Counted from the stretch's first letter, positions 9,062-19,562 are shown. The stretch: 64,000 nt of DNA from Candidatus Accumulibacter contiguus (GCF_012940005.1 NZ_SPMX01000013.1:1-64000), one strand, 5' to 3'. Notes: a model not told the origin generated them from the letters alone. Numbers and translations are program-made.

Positions 9062-9106
9062 GTTGCCGGGGGGGCGGGCCGGCGACCGAGAGAAAGCCTG
9101 GGGTCA

Positions 9107-9241
9107 CCCATTAGAGTGTGTCCTCAATTCCCATGGGTAGTCGTTCGCCGGATCCCCGCCGCTCGCCGCCTGCTGCCACGTCCATTCGGTCGGCAAGCGC
9201 ACCGGATAGCCGAGAAGTGGTGTGGTTGGTGGTGTGACCCC
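9107..9241 (-). pseudogene. fragment of a formylglycine-generating-enzyme-like (SUMF1/FGE-sulfatase) domain
   Basis: One frame contains YPVRLPTEWTWQQAASGGDP then ANDYPWE, the highly conserved core of FGE-sulfatase domains (consensus RLPTEAEWEWAARGG...YPWG). Family similarity stops right after YPW, where WG would be expected, and the frame ends in ELRTHSNG-stop. Nothing upstream in that frame resembles the rest of the domain. It is therefore a remnant of about 40 codons in the 9062-9467 intergenic stretch, in which I see no other gene. Confidence 0.55.
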
Positions 9242-9467
9242 GATTATGCCCCGCCTGGCGCCCGCGCACGATGGACCAGCGCGGAATAATGCGGCACCAT
9301 GGCTCGCTCGTGGCGGGCCGGCGGAACGCCGGTGCTTGCACCGCATCGACCCCCAGGCCGGCTCGTCATTCGCCTGCGCCGACGGCATGCGCTCGGACGC
9401 GAGCGCCGCTGCCCCGCGGCGTGCGTGCCGGCAAGTCAAGCGCATCGGCAACAGGAGGAATCAAGGA

Positions 9468-9899
9468 TGGGACCTCGGGTTTTGGCGATTACCCCGGAAA
9501 TCAGCCAGGTCGGCGGGCCGGGCCTGACGCACGGCAACGATGCGGCGGTCTACCTCGTCCACTTCGGCGAGCATCTCGCACCCTGCCCGGTCGATGTCCG
9601 GCTCGCCGACGGCGAGCGTTTTTTTTCTTGGCCAGCGATCGCTTCAGGCACTCCATCTGCCGGGGCACTCGCCCGGCTCGGTCGCCTACGTGGTCGAATC
9701 GGACGGTCGGCGAGTCGTTTTCGCCCAGGACGTGCATGGACCTCTGCACCCGGACCTGTTGTCCAAACGAAACGACTATCAGGCATCGCTGCGCAAGCTC
9801 CTGGCGCTGGAGGCCGACATCCTCTGCGAGGGGCACTTCGGCGTCTTCGTCGGACGAGCGGCGGTCGCCGCTTTCATCGAGCGCTTTGTCGAAGACTGA
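9468..9899 (+). pseudogene. metallo-beta-lactamase-fold hydrolase, internally deleted and frameshifted
   Basis: The start is well formed (GGAGGAATCAAGG before ATG at 9468). It reads MGPRVLAITPEISQVGGPGL, then AAVYLVHFGE, a normal MBL beginning. It then jumps directly to CPVDVRLADGERF, sequence that normally lies about 90 residues later. The zinc-binding HxHxDH motif is missing altogether. A run of eight T (9619-9626) carries an extra base; the next frame continues FLGQRSLQALHLPGHSPGS and ends EGHFGVF near the C-terminus, both normal late MBL motifs. The result lacks most metal ligands and should be inactive unless the gap is an assembly artefact. Confidence 0.72.
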
Positions 9900-9957
9900 C
9901 TGCTCCGCGGCCGGGAAGGCGTCGGCGGTTTTACCGAATATGGACAGGAGAATGGGC

Positions 9958-10001
9958 ATGAACACTGACGGAAGGCGGGCTTTCCTGATAGGCGGTGGAC
10001 G

Positions 10002-10005
<4 letters not shown>
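9958..10005 (+). pseudogene. 15-codon remnant resembling the N-terminus of an oleate hydratase-like flavoprotein
   Basis: A good ribosome site (CAGGAG) precedes an ATG followed by [15 protein letters not shown] and a TGA that overlaps the fumC start (ATGA). The peptide ending in F-L-I-G-G-G resembles the dinucleotide-binding start of oleate hydratases, which continue with I-A-S-L-A. Here the reading ends at once. It may be a deletion scar, or a short leader peptide that couples translation to fumC. The assignment rests on a very short match and is tentative. Confidence 0.35.
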
Positions 10006-11406
<1,401 letters not shown>

Positions 11407-11419
11407 ACCGCCGATCGGC

Positions 11420-11764
11420 TCAATTTCGAGTCGGCAGCTGCATTCTTCGGGAAGCTGACCGAACGTCGGTGGGCGATGATTCATGCGCTGCAAGGCGCAT
11501 GTCGACATGCATCTGCGCCATGCGGCGTAGCAGGATCCGATCTTCCCGCCGGAACGAGGCGGCCCCGGCTCTGGCCCGTACCCGCATCCCGTCCTGCGCT
11601 ACCGTTTTGCTACAGGAGGCGCCAGGCTGGCGAGCGGACTTGGCGGAATACGGAATATTTTCACAGGCTCTCAGAGCTTCCCGCTGCTCAGGCGCAGCAT
11701 ACTCGAATTCATCCGTGCGGTGTGCCGCCGTCAGTGGCTGCGGCGCGCCGAGTTGAAGGTTCAT
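11420..11764 (-). pseudogene. truncated GNAT-family toxin (TacT-like) remnant
   Basis: The ATG at 11764 overlaps the stop of the DUF1778 antitoxin by four bases, as in TacAT operons. The first 20 residues ([20 protein letters not shown]) match the beginning of TacT-type acetyltransferase toxins, where a conserved Asp/Glu-Phe-Cys and a long basic helix would follow. After that the frame runs to 11420 without any acetyl-CoA-binding motif (Q/R-x-x-G-x-G/A) or other similarity. The toxin therefore appears deleted, leaving its start codon region. Confidence 0.55.
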
Positions 11765-12039
11765 GCCTGGGTGGCTTCTGCTTCCCAAGGCGCCTCGACG
11801 GCCATCAGGCGCCCAAGTCCCGGATTGCGGGCGGGTGGCGCGTCGAGCATAGCGGTGAACTGTCGGAATTTGTCGGCATCCAGATTGAAGAAAAGCTGGT
11901 CGAGCACCACCGATTGAGCTCTGTCGCAGGCAGCTTCGAGCATGAAGTCCGAGCGGTTCTTGCCCAACAGGCGTGCCGCGTAATCAATCAAGTCGCGCTG
12001 CTCGGGAAGTGCACGCAGGTTGATGGCGGCATCACGCAT
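11761..12039 (-). CDS. DUF1778 (TacA-type) antitoxin
   Basis: The product has 92 residues and starts MRDAAINLRALPEQRDLIDY, the ribbon-helix-helix segment of DUF1778 antitoxins, followed by KNRSDFMLEAACDRA. The C-terminal region (DQLFFNLDADKFRQFTAMLD) is the toxin-neutralising helix. ATG 12039 is chosen over GTG 12057 because AAAGGAG lies six bases before it. A strong inverted repeat sits just upstream. The partner GNAT toxin immediately downstream is reduced to a stub, so this is an orphan antitoxin. Confidence 0.83.
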   Translation of the reverse strand: MRDAAINLRALPEQRDLIDYAARLLGKNRSDFMLEAACDRAQSVVLDQLFFNLDADKFRQFTAMLDAPPARNPGLGRLMAVEAPWEAEATQA

Positions 12040-12051
12040 GCGGTTCTCCTT

Positions 12052-12097
12052 TGACACCTACACAGAAGTACCTCCATCTCGTGTGTAGCTGTTGTCA
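12052..12097 (-). promoter_or_regulatory. inverted repeat, probable autoregulatory operator of the DUF1778 antitoxin
   Basis: TGACA-C-CTACACA at 12052-12064 faces TGTGTAG-CTGT-TGTCA at 12082-12097, giving two nested pairs of complementary arms (CTACACA with TGTGTAG; TGACA with TGTCA) around a 17-base centre. It overlaps the region from which the antitoxin operon would be transcribed. RHH antitoxins of this family typically repress their own promoter by binding such palindromes. The site is seen directly; its function is inferred. Confidence 0.5.
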
Positions 12098-12203
12098 ATA
12101 CGAAAGCCTTGTCCAAGTCACCAAGGAAATTGTTGAAAACGACTGGCGGGCTGCAAGAATGCAGGCAACGGATCAGTCCGATCCGTCAACCTGAACGAGG
12201 AGA

Positions 12204-12440
12204 ATGCCATGCGTCACAAACACCAAACTTTTTTTCATCGGGCTTTTCTTGACGGTCTTGACCGTCCTCGGCTGGGGCCCGGCCTTCGCCGTCTCGGCCG
12301 GCGCCCCGTCGATCTCGGGTAGCAACTTTTCGGTGTCCGGCACCGTCATCAACTCCGAAACCCGCGGCGTGCAGGGCGGTGGTTCCGGTGCGTCCTATAG
12401 TGGTCCCCGGTTTTCAGACAATGGTTTAACCGGGGTTTAA
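12204..12440 (+). pseudogene. exported protein, 3' end lost at an IS3 fragment
   Basis: The reading has a clear signal peptide (IGLFLTVLTVLGWGPAFA, cleavage after AFA or AVSA). Short low-complexity mature sequence follows (SGSNFSVSGTVINSETRGVQ), resembling small secreted repeat proteins. At about 12400 it runs into sequence with IS-end features and stops at 12440. The ribosome site AGGAG fits the ATG at 12209 better than the one at 12204; using 12209 requires removing one T from the seven-T run 12229-12235, giving MRHKHQTFFIGLF. I do not recognise the family. Confidence 0.45.
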
Positions 12441-12790
12441 CATGCAAAAAAACATTCTTACAATCAATGTCTTATAAGGTTATTTTGCACTACAAAAAAC
12501 CGTACCGTTGCAACAAGCTGATTAAATAGATGTTTTTATGCCGGATGTTAAACTTGGGTTAAGCTGTGGGATGTCATAGAGGAAGAGAAGCCATGAGCCA
12601 AGTGAAGACACGGAATATGCACACTCCCGAGTTCAAGGCGAAGGTGGGTCTGGAAGCCTTGCGAGCGGTGAAGACGATCAACCAGATTGGCCTGGAAAAT
12701 GGGGTTCATCCGGTCCAGGTTGGGCAATGGAAGACTCGGTACGGGGCATTCATCCGCCACATGAAAGTTCCCCGGCAGAGGCCTCCGTAA
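12405..12790 (+). mobile_element. IS3-family insertion sequence, left-end fragment
   Basis: An AT-rich stretch begins abruptly at about 12405 with CCCCGGTT, complementary to AACCGGGG at 12428-12435. It leads to the start of an IS3-type OrfA. The right part of OrfA, all of OrfB and the right inverted repeat are missing. By 12800 the sequence is typical host DNA again. The exact outer boundary is uncertain because no target duplication can be paired. Confidence 0.55.
12593..12790 (+). pseudogene. IS3-family transposase OrfA, truncated
   Basis: The reading from ATG 12593, preceded by GAGG, gives HTPEFKAKVGLEALRAVKTI followed by NQIGLENGVHPVQVGQWK. This is the helix-turn-helix start of IS3-family OrfA proteins. 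After VGQWK the similarity stops and the frame ends 17 codons later (MKVPRQRPP). Normal OrfA is about 90-100 residues and is followed by a DDE OrfB, which is absent. The fragment cannot transpose on its own. Confidence 0.72.
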
Positions 12791-12904
12791 CCTCCGGCCG
12801 AGCACGATTGCTGGTGCCCGGTACGAACACAGGCGTCAAGCGTCCCGGCTGTGCGGCCATCGTCATGTCAAACACACATCAGCGGTCGCCCCGGTCGGCG
12901 CTGA

Positions 12905-15079
12905 TCATGCCTCGTGCGTACCTGCTGGGCTCCTCCTCTGGCTGGGCAGGCAGCGCAGATCCAGACAGAAGGGTCCGAGACCCGGTACCGGGCCGCAGCG
13001 CAGCTCGTCGTCCGGGCCTCGCGGCAGGATTTCCAGCCTCACCCGCTCGGCACGACGATCGCTGGCTGCCGCCAGATCCTCGGGCAGGCCGGCATAGGCA
13101 ATGGGGTCGGGACGCCACTCATGCAGCGTCACGACATGGTCCACCGCCTGTCCGGGATGGCGCAGCCGCAGCCGCACCGGCACTTGCGCGCGCAGCGCCG
13201 GATGCAGTCCCCAACTCGGGACGAAGCTCCGGTAGCGCAGGCCGAACACCCTCAGCGGCCCCCGGGTGTCGTGCTCGTGCCGCATCGGCAGCGTGACCCC
13301 CGCCACGACGATCTGCCAGGCATCCTCCAGGTCGTCGCCTTCTACCGGGCGCAGCCGCAGTTCCACACGCGCGGTGCTGGCATCGACGAGCCGCGAGGTG
13401 CCACCCTGTTCCGGGCTCGCCGAATCGCCCAGCAGCGGCCAGAACTCGAGAGCGCGCCTGATTTCGAGGGTGCAGCCGGGCAGCGGCACTTGCCCCCAGC
13501 AGCGGAACTCGTCGCGCAGCAGCACCGCCCGGATCGCCTCGCCGAGTTCCAGTCCGGCCGCGGCCAGGGCCTGCAGCACCTGATCGAGATCCTGTTCCAG
13601 GTAGAAGGGCAGGGCAAAGCGCGCGTGGAGTTCGCGACCCCAATCGATCAGGGGCAGAGTGGAGGAGTCGCGCGCCAGCATCGCCGTCACGGCGCGCAGC
13701 AGGCAGGCCAGAGCGGTGGCCCTTTCCGGCGTATGCTGCATGCGCAGCGCGCGGAATTCCACCAGGCCCTGCTTGCCCCGACCGGCCAGGAAGGGATTCC
13801 ACAGTTTCTCGATGTTCATCTCGGCCCGATGACTGTTGCCGGCCGCATCGCAGAGAAACGACGCAAGACTGTGCCAGAGAAGTTCCGGCGACAGTTCATG
13901 TTCCCGTTCCAGCAGGTCTACCGCGAGGCACAGTTCGTCGAACGCGTCCCCGCCACGCTCGTCGGCACGCACCGACTGGCCACTGCTGCCGACGAAGTCG
14001 TGCGAGTAGAGATAGGACAGCGCCGGATGGCGGTTGAAGAAACGCACCAGACGCGGCAGTAACCGCAGCTCCTGCAGAAAGGGACTGGCCGCCGGCGACG
14101 GCCCGCCGAGGGTGATCTGGCCACCACCGCCGGAGTCCGCCACGGCGCCGTTGAAGTAGAGCCGGTAGGGGGCAAGGCCCTGTTCTGCCGCCGCGGCATG
14201 GATCTCGCGGCTACGCACGAGGAAGTCCGCCGCGTCGACGCTCGGTGCGGTATTGATCTCGATCACCGCCGGGTCGGGCGTCACTGTTGTCCACTCGAAT
14301 GTCGCATCCAACGGCGGTGGGTAGCCGGCCAGGATCAGCGTCGCTACATGGCTGGCCAGCGAAGCTCGCGCGACGCTTTCCAGTACGGCCAGAAACAAGG
14401 CAACCCCGGCAAACAGGGGCAACTCGATGCGTGCCGTCGGCCGGCCGTCCACCTCCTGGTGGTCCAGGATGAAGAGGTAACCCCCGGCCTCCGCGAGTTC
14501 GTCACGCAGGCCGCTGGGCGGAGTCGCACGGGCATGTACCGAGGCGCGGTGCAGCCGGGGATCGTCGGCATCGGGGAGGGCGGCCGCCGCATCGGCGCGC
14601 ATCAGCAGCCGGCGTTCCCGTGTCCCTGCCGTGGCCAGTGGTGTGACCAGGAGGCTGCGTGCCGCCAGTTCTGCCGCCAGGGTGGTCGCCCAGCCATCGA
14701 GATCAACTACGTCGCCGGGTCCCGAGGGGATAGTCTGGTCGGTCGCCGACAGCAGCGGGTCGGGAGGCCCGTGCCAGATCGGAGCGCCGTCCCGACGGCG
14801 ATACAGGCCCAGATTCCAGCGCGGCTGTTCCTCCCCGGGGTATTGTCGACCGACGCTGCGCAGCACCACGCCGCCGGCGCGACGCCGACAGAGGCCGCCG
14901 AGCAGCGCTTTGGCACGGCGTTCCTTGTCACCGCCCAGGGCCTGGCTCAGCCACTCCGGCGAATGGGCGGTCCGGTCGGTGAAGGTCGGTTCGGAGCCAA
15001 CCCAGATGGCCAGGCCCATAGCGGCGATCCGCTCGTCATGATCGCGGACGGCTGCCGCGAACCCGTCGGTTGTAGACAT
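12905..15079 (-). CDS. DUF2126 protein (putative amidoligase, ATP-grasp-like)
   Basis: The product has 724 residues. It opens with HDERIAAMGLAIWVGSEPTF and TDR, the hallmark start of the DUF2126 domain, and retains long family blocks including RLYFNGAVADSGGGGQITLG, HPALSYLYSHDFVGSSGQSV and NIEKLWNPFLAGRGKQG. In most genomes DUF2126 is fused behind a transglutaminase-like domain of about 300-400 residues; that part is absent here and no transglutaminase gene is adjacent. Comparative genomics links the family to peptide amidoligation with ATP-grasp and alpha-E partners. Function is unproven. The start ATG 15079 lacks a strong ribosome site. Confidence 0.8.
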   Translation of the reverse strand: MSTTDGFAAAVRDHDERIAAMGLAIWVGSEPTFTDRTAHSPEWLSQALGGDKERRAKALLGGLCRRRAGGVVLRSVGRQYPGEEQPRWNLGLYRRRDGAPIWHGPPDPLLSATDQTIPSGPGDVVDLDGWATTLAAELAARSLLVTPLATAGTRERRLLMRADAAAALPDADDPRLHRASVHARATPPSGLRDELAEAGGYLFILDHQEVDGRPTARIELPLFAGVALFLAVLESVARASLASHVATLILAGYPPPLDATFEWTTVTPDPAVIEINTAPSVDAADFLVRSREIHAAAAEQGLAPYRLYFNGAVADSGGGGQITLGGPSPAASPFLQELRLLPRLVRFFNRHPALSYLYSHDFVGSSGQSVRADERGGDAFDELCLAVDLLEREHELSPELLWHSLASFLCDAAGNSHRAEMNIEKLWNPFLAGRGKQGLVEFRALRMQHTPERATALACLLRAVTAMLARDSSTLPLIDWGRELHARFALPFYLEQDLDQVLQALAAAGLELGEAIRAVLLRDEFRCWGQVPLPGCTLEIRRALEFWPLLGDSASPEQGGTSRLVDASTARVELRLRPVEGDDLEDAWQIVVAGVTLPMRHEHDTRGPLRVFGLRYRSFVPSWGLHPALRAQVPVRLRLRHPGQAVDHVVTLHEWRPDPIAYAGLPEDLAAASDRRAERVRLEILPRGPDDELRCGPVPGLGPFCLDLRCLPSQRRSPAGTHEA

Positions 15080-15196
15080 GATTTTGTACTACCGTGAGAA
15101 ATGAGAATTGCTGCATGGTAAGCGCAGTTTTCATCGGCCGATAGTCGTAGAATAGGGCCTATCGGTTAGCCGGCCGACACCATCCCCTGCGACGCC

Positions 15197-16730
15197 ATGC
15201 GCACTCTTCCCAAGTCTGGACTGGCTTTCCTGATTCCGGGCCTGACGGCCCTGGTGGGGTTGAGTCTGCAACTGCTTGATCCCCTGCCTCTCGCCGGCCT
15301 GCGCAACGCGATTTTCGACCAGTACCAGCGTTGGCAACCGCGCAGCCATGGCACAACGCCGGTGCGCATCGTGGACATCGACGAGGAAAGCCTGAAACGG
15401 CTGGGGCAGTGGCCCTGGCCGCGCACCCGGGTGGCGGCTTTGACGGAACGTATTCGCGGTGCAGGTGCAGCGACAATCGGCTTCGATGTCATGTTCGCCG
15501 AGCCGGATCGCAGTTCTCCGCTCACGGCAATGGCGGAATGGCCACTGTCGGCTCAAACCAGGGAACAGTTGCGGGCGCTGCCCGACCACGACCGCGTCCT
15601 GGCCGACAGCCTGCGCACTGGCGGCGTGGTCCTCGCTATCGCTCTGGAGCACGGCCGCGAGCCTGGCAGCACCGGCGATGCGCCGCGCCGGACCGCCCAG
15701 TTTGCCACTCTGGGCTCGTCAGAAGTAGCACCTCTGCACGAGTTCGAGAGCGCGATACGACCGCTGGCAGAACTCGAGACCGCCGCCGACGGTATCGGTG
15801 CGACGAACTTCGTCCCCGACGGCGATGGCGTGGTGCGACGGGTCCCGCTCGTACTCGGCCTCGGCGGCCATCCGTTCCCCTCGTTCGAAGCCGGTCAGCG
15901 AGGCATTCTCGCGCTACGTGTCGCCCAATCTGGTCGCGCACTTGATCGCGCACCCCGACCGGCTGGAACTGGGTGGCGAGCGGCGCGAATGCAGCTTCGT
16001 GTTTACCGACCTTGCCGACTTCACGCGCCTGATGGAAGTCACCGACCCGGCGCGCGCCGTGGCCGTGCTCAACCGCTATCTCGACGGCATGATCGCCATT
16101 GCCTTCCGTCATGAAGGCACGCTCGACCGGGTGGTCGGCGACGCCATCGCAATCATGTTCTCGGCGCCCCTGACGCAGCCGGATCATCGCCGCCGCGCGC
16201 TGACCTGTGCGCTCGATATGCGCGACTTCGCCGCCCGCCACCGGGCCGAACTCGCGGCCGCGGGGATGGACCTCGGGCTGACGCGGATTGGCGTGCATTG
16301 CGGCGAAGTCATCGTCGGCAACCTGGGCGGCAAGGCGATCTTTGACTACCGCGCGCTGGGCGACCCCGTCAATACGGCTTCCCGCCTGGAGACGGCGAAC
16401 AAAAGGCTGGGTACCCAGGTCTGCGTGTCCCAAGCCGTCATCGACGGCTGCCCTGGAGCCGTCGCGCGGCCGATAGGGCGGCTGCAACTCGAAGGCAAGA
16501 CCATTCCCGTCATGGCCTGGGAGGTGCTGGCTCCCGAGGCCTGCCCAGGCGTGGCAAACGACCCCGCCTATGCCGAGGCCTTTCGCCTGCTGTCCGAATC
16601 GCCCGTCGCGGCTCATCTGGCGTTCTCGAAACTACGCGCGGAACGGCCGCAAGACTCCCTGGTCGGGTTTCATGCCGAACGAATGGAGCGCGGCGAGTCC
16701 GGCAATTTGATACGACTCGGCGGCAAATAG
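15197..16730 (+). pseudogene. CHASE2-class III adenylate/guanylate cyclase with central region deleted
   Basis: The first frame has an N-terminal membrane helix (LAFLIPGLTALVGLSLQLL) and CHASE2 motifs (VRIVDIDEESLKRLGQWPWP, GFDVMFAEPDR, RRVPLVLGLGG). It reaches HPFPSFEAG at about 15895. The other frame then begins at once with FSRYVSPNLVAHLIAHP, the linker normally found after the second CHASE2 half and the transmembrane helices. A complete cyclase domain follows: FVFTDLADFTRLME, VGDAIAIMFSAP, IGVHCGEVIVGNLG, DPVNTASRLE. About 150-200 residues are thus missing and the two parts are out of frame. The cyclase domain keeps both metal aspartates. An assembly collapse would look the same. Confidence 0.78.
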
Positions 16731-16739
16731 CCTGAATCT

Positions 16740-17325
16740 TCAGCGCACGGTAATCTCGACCCGACGGTTGCGCGGCTCGGGGGTCTCATCCGGCGTTTTC
16801 ACCAGCAGGTTGCTTTCGCCGTGCGACTCAATCGATATCGTCAGCGCCTTCAATCCGCCAGCGGTCAGCAGATCCGCGGTGGTGCGAGCGCGGGTCAGCG
16901 CCAGTTCGCGGTTCTTGACGGCGGTGCCGACGGTATCGGTATGGCCAATGATCGAGATGTCCACCCCAGGGCGCCGGTTAACCGAGTTCATGATGCGCGG
17001 AATCAATGCCTTCGACTCAGCGGTCAGCGTCGAGCCACCGCTTTCGAAAATAGAGCTGGAACTGCTCGGCGGCTTCCGGTCGCGCCGCCATCGCGGCGCC
17101 GAAGTCCTCCTGCAGACGTGCCTCGCTTACTGCATAAGGAGGTTTGGCGCCGTCAAGGTCGGCGCCTTCGTTGGCGCGGGCAAGCACCTGGGTGCCTTTC
17201 GTGCCGCGCACCTCGACCTGGCCCGTGCCGCCGTCCAGATCCGGCAGCAGCACCACGTACGAGGGGCTGGCGCAGGCGGCGAGCAGTCCGGCCAGCAGAA
17301 GCGTAACAAACGATTTGCGCAGCAT
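16740..17325 (-). pseudogene. OmpA-family lipoprotein, one frameshift
   Basis: The start at 17325 gives MLRKSFVTLLLAGLLAACAS, a lipoprotein signal with lipobox LAAC. The first frame runs to EQFQLYF. The next frame carries ESGGSTLTAESKALIPRIM then ISIIGHTDTVGTAVKNRELA and EPRNRRVEITVR, a complete OmpA peptidoglycan-binding domain (with TD and NRRV). Removing one A from AAAA at 17047-17050 joins them as LYFESGGSTL. The restored protein has about 194 residues and would tether the outer membrane to peptidoglycan. It lies 12 bases after the FecR gene, so the two are probably an operon. Confidence 0.8.
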
Positions 17326-17337
17326 GACCTGTCCCTC

Positions 17338-17796
17338 CTATTCGCCCTCGACCTTGACCACGAAATGGGTGCCGCGCACCGCCAGCGTACTGCTCGGAGT
17401 CGCTACTGACACCGCTTCGGGCCGCAACCTGGCGATCACCCCCGAGACATAGTCAAGGGTGCCCCGTGTCAGGCGGCTCGCCAGCGAGAGCTTGCCCTCG
17501 CCCGGATCGAAGGCGAACTCGCTCAACGTGAACTCCGTATTGGGGCCGAGCGAAAGCAGTGTATTGTCGCGCAGGCTGATCCCCACCGACGAATTGGCCG
17601 CGGTCTTCAAGGTACTGCCGGCAGCGACCGGACTGCCGACGGCGGCGCGCGCGGCCTCGCCGGCACTGATCACCCGTACTTCGCCGGTCACGTTCTTCAC
17701 ATAGCCGGCAGGCGCTTCCGCCGCCGACGCCATGCCCGCCGCGGCACCCAGCACGGTCGCCGCGCCGAGCCCCATTGCCACTCTCTTGATCATCAT
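17338..17796 (-). CDS. FecR-domain periplasmic protein
   Basis: The product has 152 residues. A signal peptide (MGLGAATVLGAAAGMASA) precedes GYVKNVTGEVRVISAGEAAR and then LKTAANSSVGISLRDNTLLS, SEFAFDP, ATPSSTLAVRGTHFVVKV. This is the FecR domain pattern. The protein lacks the anti-sigma N-terminus of true FecR, so it is the stand-alone secreted type often found with OmpA proteins and CHASE2 cyclases. Start ATG 17796 overlaps the HD-GYP stop by four bases and has GGGAG seven bases upstream. OmpA gene follows directly. Confidence 0.82.
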   Translation of the reverse strand: MMIKRVAMGLGAATVLGAAAGMASAAEAPAGYVKNVTGEVRVISAGEAARAAVGSPVAAGSTLKTAANSSVGISLRDNTLLSLGPNTEFTLSEFAFDPGEGKLSLASRLTRGTLDYVSGVIARLRPEAVSVATPSSTLAVRGTHFVVKVEGE

Positions 17797-19562
17797 CCTG
17801 CTGCTCCCAAGTTGCGCTGCACGTAAAGCGAAATATCCACCTCGTCGATCTGCTCGGGATTGACAAATTCCTCGGCGTACTTGAGGTAAACACCGGAGGT
17901 CAGGAACAGATCGAAGAGATCGTCGTCGATTTGTCGCTCGTCGCGCATCCTGGCCAGGATGCGGATCGACTCCGAAAGCGACTTGCCCTTCTTGTACGGC
18001 CGATCCGCCGCGGTCAGGGCCTCGAAGATGTCGGCGATGGCGACGATGCGCGCCGGCATCGAGATCTGCTCCTCGCGCAATCGCCGCGGATAGCCGGTAC
18101 CGGTCAGCGTTTCGTGGTGCGTGCCGCCGAACTCCGGAACGCGGCGCATGTTCTTGGGAAACGGCAATTCCTCGAGCGTCATGACGGTATGAATCATGTG
18201 CTCGTTGATGCGGAAGCGCTCTTCTTCGGTGAGGGTTCCCCGCCTTACGCAGAGGTTGTACAGTTCGCCGCCGTTGGCAATGGCCGCCGGCACGTTCATC
18301 TTGAAACCGTATTTCGGGTTTGGCATGTGCTCCTGGTCGCGCGGAATCACCATGTGGGGATGATCGGCCAGCAGGTGCTCCGTCGCCGGCAAGGGTTGTA
18401 CCGGCGTATCGGCAAGGCGCCCGTGCTCATCCGCGGAAATGCCGATCCGGTCGTCGAAATGACGCAGCCAGGTGCGTGCGCCGATTTCGCGCAGCCGTAT
18501 CACCTTTTCGCTAGCCATCAGGTCGCAGCCGACGTTGCACTCGGCAACCAGGGCGAACTCCTCCTGCAGCGCCTGCTTCGCCGCCTCGGCCGCGCGGTTG
18601 GCCACTGCCGGGTCGGCACCTGCCAGCAAAGCCTCCAGGCGGTGGATCTCGGCATCCCGCCACAACACCTCGAAGCGCGTGCGTACCTCGTGGATGCGGT
18701 TGTGGATCATCTCCAGCTTGACCGACTTGTCGATGATGTGATCGGGTACTGCGATCTTGCCGCAATCGTGCAGCCAGGCCCCGGTGCGGAATTCCCGCCA
18801 CTCATCCTCGTTCTTGAAGGAGAAGTCGGCCAGCGGCCCCTCGGTCTGTGCGCACGCCGCTTCCGCCAGCATGACGGACAATTCGGGAATGCGCCGGCAA
18901 TGTCCCGCGGTGTAGGGACTGCGCGCATCGATGGCCATGGCGATGACGCGCACGATGCTATCGAGCAGCACCACCTGCTCGGTTATCAGTTCATTCACGT
19001 CGAGCGAGATCGCCGCCTGCGAAGCCATCGCCTCCAACAGGTCGACGATGCCATTGCTGAAGGGAACGATTTCACCACTCTCCGGGTCGATCGCGTTCAT
19101 GAACTGGAGCACGCCGACCACATCGCCGTTGCGCCTCAACATGGGGATGGTCACCATCGACACCGTGCGGTATCCGGTAGCGGCGTCGAAACACCGCGTG
19201 CCGCAGAGATCGAAACGCGTTTCGCGGTATACGTCCTCGATGTTCACCGCCACCTTGTTCAACGCGACATAGGTGCACACATGGTTTTCGCAGGGAGCAC
19301 CGGTCTTGGGATCATGGAGCGGCAACTCCTGGCTGGGCAAGGCATCGTCGCGGGAGCGAATGACAAAGCGCAGGAAGTTTTGCTCGGTGAGCAGATAGAG
19401 CGTGGCCGCATCGCAATTTGATAGCCGCTTGCCGCTCATCAGAATGTGCGAGATCAGCCGGTCGTGATCGCGCTCGGACGACAGGAGGATACCGATTTCG
19501 ACCAGGGCATTCAGCCGGTCCTGGGACGTCTTCAGCGCGGCGGACTTACACGGGTGATGCAT
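17793..19562 (-). CDS. GAF-HD-GYP protein, likely cyclic-di-GMP phosphodiesterase
   Basis: The product has 589 residues. A GAF domain spans about 15-190, including LSNCDAATLYLLTEQNFLRF and VVGVLQFMNAID. The HD-GYP domain spans about 210-560, with AGHCRRIPELS, WLHDCGKIAVPDHIIDK, HHETLTGTGYPRRL and ADIFEALTAADRPYKKGKSL. A roughly 130-residue insert separates HDCGK from the GYP half, which is unusual in length. Catalytic metal ligands H, HD and HH are present. ATG 19562 is preceded by GGAAGGGG at six bases. By family it would lower c-di-GMP in response to a ligand bound by GAF. It is first in an operon with FecR and OmpA. Confidence 0.87.
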   Translation of the reverse strand: MHHPCKSAALKTSQDRLNALVEIGILLSSERDHDRLISHILMSGKRLSNCDAATLYLLTEQNFLRFVIRSRDDALPSQELPLHDPKTGAPCENHVCTYVALNKVAVNIEDVYRETRFDLCGTRCFDAATGYRTVSMVTIPMLRRNGDVVGVLQFMNAIDPESGEIVPFSNGIVDLLEAMASQAAISLDVNELITEQVVLLDSIVRVIAMAIDARSPYTAGHCRRIPELSVMLAEAACAQTEGPLADFSFKNEDEWREFRTGAWLHDCGKIAVPDHIIDKSVKLEMIHNRIHEVRTRFEVLWRDAEIHRLEALLAGADPAVANRAAEAAKQALQEEFALVAECNVGCDLMASEKVIRLREIGARTWLRHFDDRIGISADEHGRLADTPVQPLPATEHLLADHPHMVIPRDQEHMPNPKYGFKMNVPAAIANGGELYNLCVRRGTLTEEERFRINEHMIHTVMTLEELPFPKNMRRVPEFGGTHHETLTGTGYPRRLREEQISMPARIVAIADIFEALTAADRPYKKGKSLSESIRILARMRDERQIDDDLFDLFLTSGVYLKYAEEFVNPEQIDEVDISLYVQRNLGAAG

